DNA of 64,000 nt from an uncultured Prevotellaceae bacterium (lineage in GTDB: Bacteria > Bacteroidota > Bacteroidia > Bacteroidales > Bacteroidaceae). How positions within the stretch are numbered: position 1 is the first letter of the stretch; every line of letters starts with the position of its first letter. Location: contig ONMR01000005.1 in NCBI GenBank assembly GCA_900318995.1, forward strand, positions 1 through 64,000, in the 5' to 3' direction. The position numbers and the translations under genes are program-made. Shown piece after piece: positions 25,161-34,973 of this stretch. A model generated the notes under the pieces. The model was given only the letters and a program-made list of their open reading frames with translations, was not told the DNA's origin and made no database searches.

Positions 25161-26672
25161 ATGGAATTAAGCGATCAGGAACAATTCAGGAGAGAGAGTC
25201 TTAAGGAGTTGCGTGCCATGGGTATCGATCCGTATCCCGCAGCAATGTATCCCACAAACGCTTTTGCCGCCGAGATAAAGGAGAACTTTAAAGATGATGC
25301 CGCAGAACCCCGTCAGGTATGCGTGGCAGGCCGTATGATGAGCCGCCGTATTATGGGAAAGGCATCATTCATAGAGTTGATGGATTCGACAGGCCGTATC
25401 CAGGTCTATATCACCCGTGATGACATCTGCCCCGATGAGGAAGACAAGGAGATGTACAACAAGGTGTTCAAGAAACTTCTTGACATCGGCGATTTCATCG
25501 GAATAGAAGGTTTTGTGTTCCGCACACAGATGGGAGAGATAACAATCCACGCCAAGAAACTCACTGTCCTGTCCAAATCACTGCGTCCGCTGCCAATCGT
25601 AAAGTACAAGGACGGCGTTGCATATGACAAGTTCGATGACCCCGACCTGCGTTACCGCATGCGCTATGTCGACCTGGTGGTCAATGAGGGCGTCAAGGAG
25701 ACATTCCTCAAGCGTACCAAGGTTATCCGCACCCTGCGTTCGGTTCTGGACAATGCCGGTTATACCGAGGTTGAGACTCCCATACTACAGTCAATCCCCG
25801 GAGGTGCAAGCGCACGCCCGTTCATAACCCATCATAATACCCTTGATATAGACCTCTACTGCCGTATCGCTACGGAGCTTTATCTGAAGCGTCTTATAGT
25901 AGGCGGCTTTGAGGGCGTATATGAGATAGGAAAGAACTTCCGTAACGAGGGTATGGACCGCACCCATAATCCTGAGTTCACCTGCATGGAACTCTATGTG
26001 GCCTACAAGGACTACAACTGGATGATGGACTTTACCGAGAAACTTTTGGAGAAGATTGCCATCGAGACCAACGGCACCACCAAGGTTATGGTGGGTGACA
26101 ACGAGGTTGATTTCAAGGCGCCATACCGTCGTCTGCCTATCCTGGATGCCATCAAGGAGAAGACCGGATATGACCTGAACGGCATGTCAGAGGATGAGAT
26201 GCGTGAGGTTGCCAAAAAATGCGGTGTGGAGGTTACGCCGTCCATGGGTAAAGGCAAGCTCATTGACGAGATATTCGGCGAGACCTGCGAGGGTACTTTC
26301 ATCCAACCCACATTTATCACAGATTATCCTGTCGAGATGTCACCCCTTACCAAGATGCATCGCAGCAAGCCAGGTCTTACCGAGCGCTTTGAGCTGATGG
26401 TGAACGGCAAGGAACTGGCCAATGCATACAGTGAGCTGAACGATCCCATTGACCAGTACGAAAGGTTCCAGGACCAGCTGCGTCTCAGCCAGAAGGGCGA
26501 TGACGAGGCAATGTTCATAGATCAGGATTTTGTCCGCGCTCTTGAGTACGGTATGCCTCCCACAAGCGGTATCGGCATCGGTATAGACCGTCTGGTTATG
26601 CTCATGACCGGACAGCAGGCTATCCAGGAGGTCCTGTTCTTCCCGCAGATGAAACCCGAAAGCAAGGATTAA
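25161..26672 (+). CDS. lysS: Lysyl-tRNA synthetase, class II
   Basis: A 503-residue class IIb synthetase charging tRNA-Lys. It has the N-terminal OB anticodon-binding domain (VAGRMMSRRIMGKASFIELM, about residues 55-75), motif 1 near VETPILQSIPGGASARPF, motif 2 NFRNEGMDRTHNPEFT and motif 3 GIGIGIDRLVMLMTG near the C-terminus. Length is normal for bacteria; my recollection is that many Bacteroides homologues carry a C-terminal extension, which this one lacks. It leads lysS-gpsA-pgi with 11- and 6-base gaps. Confidence 0.97.
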   Translation: MELSDQEQFRRESLKELRAMGIDPYPAAMYPTNAFAAEIKENFKDDAAEPRQVCVAGRMMSRRIMGKASFIELMDSTGRIQVYITRDDICPDEEDKEMYNKVFKKLLDIGDFIGIEGFVFRTQMGEITIHAKKLTVLSKSLRPLPIVKYKDGVAYDKFDDPDLRYRMRYVDLVVNEGVKETFLKRTKVIRTLRSVLDNAGYTEVETPILQSIPGGASARPFITHHNTLDIDLYCRIATELYLKRLIVGGFEGVYEIGKNFRNEGMDRTHNPEFTCMELYVAYKDYNWMMDFTEKLLEKIAIETNGTTKVMVGDNEVDFKAPYRRLPILDAIKEKTGYDLNGMSEDEMREVAKKCGVEVTPSMGKGKLIDEIFGETCEGTFIQPTFITDYPVEMSPLTKMHRSKPGLTERFELMVNGKELANAYSELNDPIDQYERFQDQLRLSQKGDDEAMFIDQDFVRALEYGMPPTSGIGIGIDRLVMLMTGQQAIQEVLFFPQMKPESKD

Positions 26673-26683
26673 AAAAGAGAGTT

Positions 26684-27685
26684 ATGGCAATTCCACAGGG
26701 AAAACTGGCAATTATGGGTGGCGGCAGCTGGGCAACAGCAATAGCCAAGATACTGCTGTCGACAGAGGATTCCATAAACTGGTATATCCGCCGAGATGAC
26801 CGTATTGCCGATTTCAAGCGTCTGGGACACAACCCCGCATATCTTACAGGAGTGCAGTTTGATGTAAACAGAATCAAATTCTCATCGGACATCAATCAAA
26901 TCGTGAATGACTCTGAGGTACTGGTGTTTGTAACACCGTCACCTTACTTCAAGAGTCACATGAAAAAGCTTAAAGTCAAACTCAAGGACAAGTTCGTGGT
27001 TTCTGCCATCAAGGGAATTGTGCCCGATGACAACCTGCTGATGTCGGACTATTTCCACAGGTTCTATGGAGTTCCCGTTGAGAATATTTCGGTGGTGGCC
27101 GGTCCCTGTCATGCCGAAGAGGTGGCTCTGGAGCGCCTGTCTTATCTTACGGTAGGTTGTCAGGAGCTTGAGAATGCCCAGGCGATTGCCCGCAAGCTGA
27201 CCAATTCATATGTAAAGACATCGGTATCCGAGGATGTGGCCGGCATTGAGTTCAGCTCGGTACTTAAGAATGTATACGCAATTGCAGCCGGTATATGCAG
27301 CGGTCTCAAATACGGAGATAATTTCCAGGCGGTTCTTATGTCAAATGCCATTCAGGAGATGAACAGTTTCCTGGCTACGGCGCGTCCGATGCCAAACCGG
27401 GCTGTCAATGATTCCGTTTATTTGGGTGACCTTCTTGTCACCGGATACTCAAACTTCAGCCGTAACCGCGTATTCGGTACAATGATAGGCAAGGGTTATT
27501 CGGTAAAGGCCGCTCAGCTTGAGATGGAGATGATAGCCGAGGGTTACTACGGCACCAAGTGTATGAAGGAGATAAATGAGCATTACCGTGTCAACATGCC
27601 CATCCTTGATGCTATCTACAATATTCTTTATGAACATATATCACCGGTAATAGAGATCAAGCTCCTTACCGACTCATTCAAATAA
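26684..27685 (+). CDS. gpsA: NAD(P)H-dependent glycerol-3-phosphate dehydrogenase
   Basis: A 333-residue enzyme reducing dihydroxyacetone phosphate to sn-glycerol 3-phosphate for phospholipid synthesis. The Rossmann dinucleotide motif IMGGGSWATAIAK is at residues 10-22, followed by VFVTPSPYFKSH and the catalytic-domain signatures AIKGIVPDD, VVAGPCHAEEVA and SSVLKNVYAIAAGICSGL. It lies 11 bases after lysS and 6 before pgi, and is cytoplasmic. The pairing with pgi places two glycolysis-linked steps in one transcript. Confidence 0.96.
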   Translation: MAIPQGKLAIMGGGSWATAIAKILLSTEDSINWYIRRDDRIADFKRLGHNPAYLTGVQFDVNRIKFSSDINQIVNDSEVLVFVTPSPYFKSHMKKLKVKLKDKFVVSAIKGIVPDDNLLMSDYFHRFYGVPVENISVVAGPCHAEEVALERLSYLTVGCQELENAQAIARKLTNSYVKTSVSEDVAGIEFSSVLKNVYAIAAGICSGLKYGDNFQAVLMSNAIQEMNSFLATARPMPNRAVNDSVYLGDLLVTGYSNFSRNRVFGTMIGKGYSVKAAQLEMEMIAEGYYGTKCMKEINEHYRVNMPILDAIYNILYEHISPVIEIKLLTDSFK

Positions 27686-27691
27686 AGGACT

Positions 27692-29035
27692 ATGATAAGG
27701 ATTGATTATTCACAGATTCAGAGTTTCATTCCGGCAGGTGGCGTCAAAGCTCTTGAGCCGGAGGTAAAAAATGCTATTGCAGCTCTTGAAAAAGGCAGTG
27801 GCGCCGGAAATGATTTCATTGGCTGGATGAATCTTGCATCCGGTATGGACAAGGCGCTCCTGGACTCGATAGAGGATACCGCAGGTATAATACGTGAGAA
27901 CTGTGAAGTGGTGGTAGTGGCCGGAATAGGCGGAAGTTATCTGGGTGCACGTGCCGTAATTGAGGCTTTGAGCAACAGTTTCAGCCAGTGTATCAAAGAC
28001 GACAGGAACCCTCAGATTCTGTTTGCCGGTCATAATATAAGCGAGGATTATCTGTTTGAACTTACCGAGTATCTCAAGGGAAAGAAGTTTGGAATAATCA
28101 ACATTTCCAAGTCCGGTACTACAACAGAGACCGCACTTGCGTTCCGTCTGCTCAAGAAGCAGTGTGAGCAGCAGCTGGGCAAGGAGACCGCCCGGAAGGT
28201 CATTGTTGCCATAACTGATGCAAAACGTGGTGCAGCCCGTGTCTGTGCCGATAAGGAAGGATACCGCAGTTTCATAATTCCGGACAATGTGGGCGGGCGT
28301 TTCTCTGTGCTCACTCCGGTCGGCCTGCTTCCGATAGCAATAGCCGGTTTTGATATCCGTCAGCTTGTAAAAGGCGCCGCCGATATGGAACTAAGGACAG
28401 GATCGGATGTACCTGTCGATGAGAATCCGGCGGCTATTTACGCGTCAGCACGCAATGCCTTGTACCGGAGCGGCAAGAAGATAGAGATCCTGGCTAATTT
28501 CCAGCCCAAACTCCATTATCTTAGCGAGTGGTGGAAACAGCTTTACGGTGAGTCGGAAGGTAAGGATAATAAGGGTATATTCCCCGCATCCGTGGATTTC
28601 TCGACAGACCTTCACTCCATGGGACAATGGATACAGGAGGGCGAGCGCACAATATTTGAGACTGTAATATCAGTTGACCAGGTTCAGCATAGTGTTCTGG
28701 TGCCTTTTGATGAGGAAAATCTGGATGGTCTCAACTTCCTGGCCGGCAAGCATGTAGATGAGGTTAACAAGATGGCCGAACTGGGTACCCAGCTGGCTCA
28801 TGTTGACGGCGGAGTGCCCAATATCAGGATAACCGTTCCGCAGTTGAACGAATACTGGATAGGTCAGCTCATTTATATGTTTGAGAAGGGTTGCGGTATA
28901 AGCGGTTATGTCCTTGGCGTAAATCCTTTCAACCAGCCCGGCGTAGAGGCTTACAAGAAAAACATGTTTGCACTTCTTGGAAAGCCGGGGTATGAGGAGG
29001 AATCAAAGAAGATACTTTCCAGAATCAAAGGATAA
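27692..29035 (+). CDS. pgi: Glucose-6-phosphate isomerase
   Basis: A 447-residue phosphoglucose isomerase of the short type found in Bacteroidota and Firmicutes. Both sugar-isomerase subdomains are visible: [37 protein letters not shown] (phosphate binding), then [37 protein letters not shown] (catalytic Glu region) and the late Lys segment [15 protein letters not shown]. It is coupled tightly to gpsA and followed after 12 bases by a HAD phosphatase. Confidence 0.97.
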   Translation: MIRIDYSQIQSFIPAGGVKALEPEVKNAIAALEKGSGAGNDFIGWMNLASGMDKALLDSIEDTAGIIRENCEVVVVAGIGGSYLGARAVIEALSNSFSQCIKDDRNPQILFAGHNISEDYLFELTEYLKGKKFGIINISKSGTTTETALAFRLLKKQCEQQLGKETARKVIVAITDAKRGAARVCADKEGYRSFIIPDNVGGRFSVLTPVGLLPIAIAGFDIRQLVKGAADMELRTGSDVPVDENPAAIYASARNALYRSGKKIEILANFQPKLHYLSEWWKQLYGESEGKDNKGIFPASVDFSTDLHSMGQWIQEGERTIFETVISVDQVQHSVLVPFDEENLDGLNFLAGKHVDEVNKMAELGTQLAHVDGGVPNIRITVPQLNEYWIGQLIYMFEKGCGISGYVLGVNPFNQPGVEAYKKNMFALLGKPGYEEESKKILSRIKG

Positions 29036-29047
29036 TTCCGTTTGACA

Positions 29048-29728
29048 ATGTCATTTCTACTCCGTAATAAAAACGCCATCCTGTTTGATATGGATGGCGT
29101 TTTGTATGATTCCATGCCCAACCATTCCAAGGCGTGGAGTCTGGCGATGGAGAAATTCGGGATGCACATGAGTTCCCATGACGTGTATCTTAACGAGGGT
29201 GCCACAGGGCATGACACTGTTGTGCGTATAAGTCTGAGGGACAGGGGCTACGAGGCTACCGAAACCGAAATCAATGATATCTACGGATATAAGGCGGCAT
29301 TGTTCCGTTCCATGCCTGAAGCACGTATTATGCCGGGGGCGCCCGATGTGTTCCGAAAGGCAGCTGCCGCCGGACTTAAGATAATGATAGTTACAGGTTC
29401 GGGCCAGAAAAACCTTATCGAACGCGTACAGAAAGATTTTGAAGGATTCATTACCCGCGACCGGATGGTTACAGCATTTGAGGTGACACGCGGCAAGCCT
29501 TATCCTGATCCTTATCTGAAAGGCCTTGAGATAGCTGGAGTATCGGCATCTGATGCAGTCGTTGTCGAGAATGCCCCGCTGGGGATTCGTGCTGCAGTAT
29601 CAGCCGGGATAGATACCATAGCAGTCAACACCGGCCCTCTTGATGATGATATCCTGTTGGCCGAGCATCCTGTCTTGCTGATGCATTCCATGCAGGAACT
29701 GGCCGACAGTTTTGAAAAGCTGATCTGA
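29048..29728 (+). CDS. HAD hydrolase, beta-phosphoglucomutase/phosphatase-like
   Basis: A 226-residue haloacid dehalogenase superfamily enzyme acting on small phosphorylated molecules, probably sugar phosphates. Motif I is ILFDMDGVLYDSMP (DxD nucleophile), motif II KIMIVTGSGQKN, motif III the Lys in TRGKPYPDPYLKG, and motif IV VVVENAPLGIRAAVSAG, which has E-N in place of the common E-D or D-D pair. The alpha-helical cap lies between motifs I and II. The ATG at 29048 is preferred to the TTG at 29042. The stop directly abuts that of the convergent aroC gene. Confidence 0.88.
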   Translation: MSFLLRNKNAILFDMDGVLYDSMPNHSKAWSLAMEKFGMHMSSHDVYLNEGATGHDTVVRISLRDRGYEATETEINDIYGYKAALFRSMPEARIMPGAPDVFRKAAAAGLKIMIVTGSGQKNLIERVQKDFEGFITRDRMVTAFEVTRGKPYPDPYLKGLEIAGVSASDAVVVENAPLGIRAAVSAGIDTIAVNTGPLDDDILLAEHPVLLMHSMQELADSFEKLI

Positions 29729-30802
29729 TTATTTTCCTGAAGCAATCCACTGGTCTAACAGTACCAGAGCGGTAAGCGCCTCTACAACAGGAACTGCACG
29801 CGGTACTACGCAGGGGTCATGACGGCCTTTGGCTTCCATAGTCGTCTCTTTGCCTGACCGGGTTACGGTCAGTTGCTGCTGACCGATGGTAGGAGTAGGC
29901 TTGAAAGCTACACGGAAACGTATGGGCTGACCGTTGCTGATTCCTCCCTGAATACCTCCGCTGTGGTTTGTGAGTGTGGTTATCATGCCGTTCTCTATGC
30001 GGAAAGCGTCATTGTGCTGGGATCCAAGCTGGCCGGCAGACATGAATCCGTCTCCATACTCAAAACCTTTGGCTGCATTTATACCCAACATGGCTTTGGC
30101 CAATGATGATTCAAGCTTGTCAAATACAGGATTGCCTACACCTGCGGGCAGTCCGTTTACAATGCAGGTTACGCATCCTCCTGTCGAATCCTGCTCCCTG
30201 CGCAAGCCGTTTATGTAATCCTCCATCTTCTTGGCCAGGTCAGTATCGGGACATCTCACGGGATTGCTTTCGACCATGGCCGATGTAAAATACATTTCCT
30301 GTGAGGGATCTATGGAGTAGGGACCTATCTGTGAAGTGAATGCCTTAATCTCAAGTCCGGGCAGGAATTTGCGGAAGGCTATGGATGCCATGGCACCGGC
30401 GACGCAGACAGGTGCTGTCACACGGGCCGATGAACGTCCGCCCCCGCGCCAGTCCCGTATTCCGTAGCGCTGCTCCCAGGCATAATCGGCATGCGAAGGA
30501 CGGAACAACTCCTTAAGGTCATCGTAATCAGATGAATGCTGGTCAGTATTCCTTATCATGAATGCTATGGGTGCACCGGTGGAGACTCCGTCAAGCAATC
30601 CGGACAGGAATTCCACCTCATCCTTCTCCTGACGGCCTGTGGTAACAGTACTCTGTCCCGGGCGGCGGCGTTGCATGAACTGATGTATGTAATCAAAGTC
30701 AATCGTAATCCCTGAAGGGAATCCGTCAAGCACGCCGCCGATGGCGGGGCCATGGCTTTCACCGAATGTGGTCAGCGTAAGGAATTGACCCAGCGTATTC
30801 AT
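29729..30802 (-). CDS. aroC: Chorismate synthase
   Basis: A 357-residue FMN-dependent enzyme making chorismate from EPSP, the last common step to aromatic amino acids. All three family signatures are visible: GESHGPAIGGVLDGFPSG near the N-terminus, YGIRDWRGGGRSSARVT in the middle, and HDPCVVPRAVPVVEAL near the C-terminus. The length is normal. It is followed on the other strand with no gap by the HAD gene and is probably transcribed with the two upstream minus-strand genes. Confidence 0.97.
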   Translation of the reverse strand: MNTLGQFLTLTTFGESHGPAIGGVLDGFPSGITIDFDYIHQFMQRRRPGQSTVTTGRQEKDEVEFLSGLLDGVSTGAPIAFMIRNTDQHSSDYDDLKELFRPSHADYAWEQRYGIRDWRGGGRSSARVTAPVCVAGAMASIAFRKFLPGLEIKAFTSQIGPYSIDPSQEMYFTSAMVESNPVRCPDTDLAKKMEDYINGLRREQDSTGGCVTCIVNGLPAGVGNPVFDKLESSLAKAMLGINAAKGFEYGDGFMSAGQLGSQHNDAFRIENGMITTLTNHSGGIQGGISNGQPIRFRVAFKPTPTIGQQQLTVTRSGKETTMEAKGRHDPCVVPRAVPVVEALTALVLLDQWIASGK

Positions 30803-30811
30803 ATAAGTATG

Positions 30812-31381
30812 TTATTTACAGTCACCGCAACCGCCTTCACAGTTGCAATCGTCACCATTCTTGCAATCGCCGTTGCTGCAACTGCCGCTGCAGCCTTTGC
30901 ATTTGGGATGCAGTACGGCATCTATCTCAGATTCTGTGGCTGGACGTGATTCAAGGATTATACCCTTGAACAGAAGGTCTTCGCCTGCCAGAGGGTGATT
31001 GAGGTCAACGGTAACCTTGTCATCGGTAATTGCGGTTACGGTAGCATTGAATGTCTGCTGTCCGTCACTCAATGGAATAACGGCGCCAACCTTGACATGC
31101 TCATCGTCAAAAACGCCGTCACGCAGGAAAATGCCTTTATCCAACTCCAGTACGTTTTCACGACTGTATTCTCCGTAAGCCTGGTTGGAAGGTATCTCAA
31201 ACTCAAAGCTGTCGCCGACGCCTAATGATCCGACGTTGCTTTCAAAAAGGTCAAGGGCATAGCCTATGCCGGTAATAAACCTGAAAGGACGTTCACGGGT
31301 GGCACTTTCATACTTATATAACTTGCCGTCAGAGTCTTTCAGCATCAGGTCATAGGTAAGACTAATGTATTTTTTCTCCAT
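30812..31381 (-). CDS. SlyD-like FKBP-type peptidyl-prolyl isomerase
   Basis: A 189-residue FKBP-type prolyl isomerase/chaperone. The FKBP core shows YALDLFESNVGSLGVGDSFE and the inserted-flap segment. The typical SlyD central part DLNHPLAGEDLLFKGIILE follows. The last 30 residues are rich in Cys, with Gly, Asn, Ser and Asp (about nine Cys), a likely metal-binding tail comparable in position, though not in sequence, to the His-rich tail of E. coli SlyD. No signal peptide is present, so it is cytoplasmic. It lies 9 bases before aroC. Confidence 0.9.
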   Translation of the reverse strand: MEKKYISLTYDLMLKDSDGKLYKYESATRERPFRFITGIGYALDLFESNVGSLGVGDSFEFEIPSNQAYGEYSRENVLELDKGIFLRDGVFDDEHVKVGAVIPLSDGQQTFNATVTAITDDKVTVDLNHPLAGEDLLFKGIILESRPATESEIDAVLHPKCKGCSGSCSNGDCKNGDDCNCEGGCGDCK

Positions 31382-31412
31382 ATTGAATAATTTGTGCGAA
31401 GGTAGTAAAAAA

Positions 31413-34163
31413 TTACTTGAGATTATTAAGAGGAACCGCTGAACTGGAGTTTGGAGTATTGCAGCGTGCTATTTCAGCCACGGTGGGGGCGAGAACACTT
31501 ATGGAAACCGGATCATGGTTTATTTCGGCCCTTATTCCGTTTCCGTACAGAATCATCGGGACCGGCCTGGCAGTCGGTTTACGGTACATTACGGTTCCGT
31601 CTTTCTCATCGGATATACCCCAACCCGGTATGGCGTCGATAATGATGTCGCCGGAGAAACCGGTATTCAAGCCGTTGCGCTTACGGACAGCCTCCATGTC
31701 AGGAACCGTTGACATGAGATCACGAATGCGCAGTACACTCTTGATGCCCGTTACCTGAACCAGAAGGTCAACGCAGCTCTCAAGTATCTCATGAAGTGAC
31801 AGCCCCTTCTCCTCAATAAGGTCATGATTGAGATAGATATGGTTCCTGTAGAAGGTGCGAATCCAGTCTCCGCTTCCGTATTTTGCCGAAAGATAAAGAC
31901 TTAGCAACGCTGTGGTCCGTTCCATGCTTACCTGACCGGTAGGAATCCTTGTACCGTTCAGTTCCGGTTGGGAATTTTCGATATATCCGGTTGATGTCAG
32001 AAAGAACAGCACGTTGTCCAACCCTACACGTTCGGTAATACCACTGACAAGGTCTGCGATTGTCCTGTCAAGACGGACATATATGTCCTGCTGCTCGAGT
32101 GACCAGATGGTATTCGGGGCGTGCTTGAAGTTGCCTGCATAATAGGTCAGTGTCAGAAGGTCGGGCGTTTCGTCGTCGCCCAAACGCAGTCCTTCGACTG
32201 AGGCAAGTGCCATTCGTGTTATGCGGTCATTGGCAAGAGGGGTGGTGCGATAATCCCATACGTCGTTGCTGCGGAAGGTGTAAGAGAAAGGTTTGAAACG
32301 TTCATTCTCAGAGACCTGTATGTAGGAGGCGGATGGCAGCAACGGCTGCCAGTCAACGTTGCCGATGGCCTTGTTCTGCTCTTCGGCCCACTCCGGAAGA
32401 TCTCCGTAGTAGGTTGATGAACTCCATTTTCCGTCAGTATCATTCATCCACATTGCAATATCGGCGTCATGCCCTCCGGCCAGCACTGCCGCATCCCTCT
32501 CAATTGCAATTGAGCAGACTTTGGAACGACTTGAAGAAGCCAGTTTGAATTCATCGGCAAGGTTTGTGGACATAAGCCTTTGCGGTGAGGACATCTCAAT
32601 GGTGTTTATCCCTTTGTAGTTGCTGTCGTCAATAGGCGATGAGGGCAAGAGAGTCCTGGGGTTCATCCAACGGCCTGCAACTATCCCGTGCTGGAAGGGG
32701 GATGCGCCTGTGTGGACAGATGCAACGGCTGATGCCCTGTCCGTGTCATCATAGTCAAAAGTGGCGTTTGTCCTGTTGTAACCGTCTGTCCAGATCATCT
32801 TAAGACCGTTCCCCTCCATTATAGGCATCATCCGGACAAGATAATCCTCATCCAGCTGGTCAACTACTATGCCCACCACCAGTTTGGGACTCTTGTCTGT
32901 CTTGGCCTCAAGTGAATAAGGGATTGACAGGGCAGCAATAATGGCCAGGGTGTAGTTGGGGACTGACGGAGCGGATTTGCGTGACTTCCTGAGGCGGGAT
33001 GAAAGTTGGAACAGGAATGAGCTGAATGCCCTGACGGCGAACAGACCTATAAGCATAAGTGCTGCCGTATCTATGGCTTGTGGAATAACCGGAGAGAATA
33101 TCAGGAATGCGGTACAAATTACGAACTCGCAGATTATCATTACCGATATCCTGTTCTTTACGGATTTGCGGATCATGAAAGGTATGAATATGAGCGGAAG
33201 CGGATTTAGGCAGACAACCAGCCAATTGGAATCGACGGCCGGATGTTCTGAGAAGAAGAACAGGAACGCAACGACCAGGCCGCCTACTCCCTGTAACCCG
33301 AAGAGTATGGCATCTACCAGCCAGAACTGCCTGTCTTTGTACCATCCCAAAAGTGTGATGAACAAAACCAGCAGCAATACTATCCACATTACCTGAACCG
33401 GCGTGAATAAGGGTTTGCCGAAATCAACGCCGCGGTCAGGATTCACAAGCCTGATATAAGGCAGTGCCAATGGCCTCTGCTGTCCTGCAGAATTGGTAAT
33501 GAAGGCCTTTCCTGCAATATCCTTGAGATGGAGGGGGGCAAAAGCTTCCTGCCTGTAACTTAGGGGGCGGTCACATTCGGCTCCTATCACCAGGTTAACG
33601 GCAAACTCACTCCACGGACGTACCCTGGTGTGCTCTGTGAGTATGTCCCGTAAAGACATGTCGGGGTCGGGCTGAGGGTATGTGATATGGCCGTCGATGC
33701 ACTCCTCTATCTTGTCCAATGCCATGGTGGCGCAGTTGTTGAACAGGAAGTTGTATCGGTAAACCCTATTCTCAGGACGGCTGTTCTCAATGAGCAGTTC
33801 ATACAGTTTTCTGGACTCCCCGTGTGTCAGATTGAGCTGCTGGGCGAATACCTCCGATCCGCGTTCACTGTATTCACGCAGAAAAGACCGGAGACGTGTG
33901 GCTCCCAGAACGTAGTCAGTGTAGCCTAATGTGAATCGCCAGGCGAAATGCGGAGTGCTGAAATCAAACAGGCCGTAGTTGAACACCACGTCGGTCCCGG
34001 CATCGGCATCCTCAATCCAGATGGCGGTATGACCGTAAAGTTCATATATTGCCTTGCCGGGCTCACATGTCAGCAGATATGCGTTTATACTGTCATTCTG
34101 AGCCTTGGCTCCCTGAAACAGGAAGATGAGTGCGGCCAGAAGTACAATCAGTTTCTTGTTCAT
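31413..34163 (-). CDS. DUF4105 protein fused to a degenerate phosphodiesterase-fold domain
   Basis: A 916-residue envelope protein. A signal peptide (about 1-21) precedes a DUF4105-like domain (about 22-250) with YELYGHTAIWIED and YRYNFLFNNCATM. About five membrane segments (255-385) follow, then an alkaline-phosphatase-superfamily domain from about residue 427 (nt 32885 down to 31413). The first metal ligand survives (GIVVDQLDEDY, D435). The nucleophile segment reads TDRASAVASVHTG, the usual D-x-x-G-H segment reads TYYAGN, and the usual DHG segment reads FLTSTGY. The domain is therefore probably inactive. DUF4105 has a conserved NC pair reminiscent of papain-like hydrolases; its activity is unknown. 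One uninterrupted frame, no sign of sequencing error. Confidence 0.75.
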   Translation of the reverse strand: MNKKLIVLLAALIFLFQGAKAQNDSINAYLLTCEPGKAIYELYGHTAIWIEDADAGTDVVFNYGLFDFSTPHFAWRFTLGYTDYVLGATRLRSFLREYSERGSEVFAQQLNLTHGESRKLYELLIENSRPENRVYRYNFLFNNCATMALDKIEECIDGHITYPQPDPDMSLRDILTEHTRVRPWSEFAVNLVIGAECDRPLSYRQEAFAPLHLKDIAGKAFITNSAGQQRPLALPYIRLVNPDRGVDFGKPLFTPVQVMWIVLLLVLFITLLGWYKDRQFWLVDAILFGLQGVGGLVVAFLFFFSEHPAVDSNWLVVCLNPLPLIFIPFMIRKSVKNRISVMIICEFVICTAFLIFSPVIPQAIDTAALMLIGLFAVRAFSSFLFQLSSRLRKSRKSAPSVPNYTLAIIAALSIPYSLEAKTDKSPKLVVGIVVDQLDEDYLVRMMPIMEGNGLKMIWTDGYNRTNATFDYDDTDRASAVASVHTGASPFQHGIVAGRWMNPRTLLPSSPIDDSNYKGINTIEMSSPQRLMSTNLADEFKLASSSRSKVCSIAIERDAAVLAGGHDADIAMWMNDTDGKWSSSTYYGDLPEWAEEQNKAIGNVDWQPLLPSASYIQVSENERFKPFSYTFRSNDVWDYRTTPLANDRITRMALASVEGLRLGDDETPDLLTLTYYAGNFKHAPNTIWSLEQQDIYVRLDRTIADLVSGITERVGLDNVLFFLTSTGYIENSQPELNGTRIPTGQVSMERTTALLSLYLSAKYGSGDWIRTFYRNHIYLNHDLIEEKGLSLHEILESCVDLLVQVTGIKSVLRIRDLMSTVPDMEAVRKRNGLNTGFSGDIIIDAIPGWGISDEKDGTVMYRKPTARPVPMILYGNGIRAEINHDPVSISVLAPTVAEIARCNTPNSSSAVPLNNLK

Positions 34164-34234
34164 GTAGGATTTGTCATTTTCTGCAAAGTTAATGTATGCC
34201 GGCAGAAGAAAAATAAAACTTGTTTACTTTTTAG

Positions 34235-34242
34235 TATTTTTG
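34235..34242 (+). promoter_or_regulatory. -7 box directly before coaX
   Basis: TATTTTTG matches TAnnTTTG and ends only 8 bases before the coaX ATG, implying a leaderless or near-leaderless message. A TTG lies at 34220-34222, but the spacing of 12 is short. Confidence 0.4.
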
Positions 34243-34250
34243 CGGTCGGT

Positions 34251-34973
34251 ATGAGACTGTTGCTCGATTTTGGCAATACCCGTGTCAAGGCTGCCGTTTC
34301 AGGCGAATGGGGCCTGCGCGGTATCTATTGCGGTCCGGCTGATGCCGAACTGCTTTCCGAGGCCGTCAGGGAAATAGAGACGGATGGCGGAATGTGGTGC
34401 TCCGTACATCCGTTGGATACCGCTTTGCAGCAATGGATGACCGGACTCGGGCTATCTGCTCTGACACCCGCTACGCCTGTCCCTTTAAGGAACGGTTATT
34501 CATCGCCGTCAACATTGGGTATGGACAGACTCGCGGCGGCGGTCGGAGCCTGGTCGATAAAACCGGGGCATGATCTGCTGGTAATTGACGCAGGCACAGC
34601 GGTTACCTGTGATTTCGTGTCGGCCGACGGAGAATACAAGGGCGGCAATATTGCACCCGGTATAGGGCTCAGGCTGAAATCGTTGCATGAGCATACGGGA
34701 GCTCTTCCCATGGTACAGGCGGCAGGAGCGACCCCGCTGTTCGGCTATGATACCGAAACGGCTGTGCGTAGCGGAGTTATCAACGGACTCAGATATGAAC
34801 TGGCCGGCTTTATCTCAGATCTGGAGGTAAAATACCCATCGCTTTTGGTTTTTTTAACCGGAGGTGATGCGGAAATTTTTGATATAAAAGCCAAAAGCAG
34901 TATTTTTGCAGTTCCGGATCTGGTTCTTCGCGGATTGGCCCGGATTGTTGAATTCAATGAAAAAGATTTTTAA
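34251..34973 (+). CDS. coaX: Type III pantothenate kinase
   Basis: A 240-residue CoaX enzyme phosphorylating pantothenate, the first step of coenzyme A synthesis. The ASKHA-fold motifs are present: LLLDFGNTRVKAAV at the N-terminus (phosphate binding), LGMDRLAAAVGAW, LVIDAGTAVTCDFVSADG and GGNIAPGIGLRLKSLHEHTG, then VFLTGGDAEIF. The frame continues far upstream, but ATG 34251 begins the conserved motif and follows a promoter box. Its last 17 bases overlap the start of the outer-membrane protein gene. Confidence 0.95.
   Translation: MRLLLDFGNTRVKAAVSGEWGLRGIYCGPADAELLSEAVREIETDGGMWCSVHPLDTALQQWMTGLGLSALTPATPVPLRNGYSSPSTLGMDRLAAAVGAWSIKPGHDLLVIDAGTAVTCDFVSADGEYKGGNIAPGIGLRLKSLHEHTGALPMVQAAGATPLFGYDTETAVRSGVINGLRYELAGFISDLEVKYPSLLVFLTGGDAEIFDIKAKSSIFAVPDLVLRGLARIVEFNEKDF

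Noticed and set aside
29042..29050. TTG start for the HAD phosphatase at 29042
   Set aside because: An ATG lies two codons downstream and the conserved sequence begins after it; no evidence favours the TTG.
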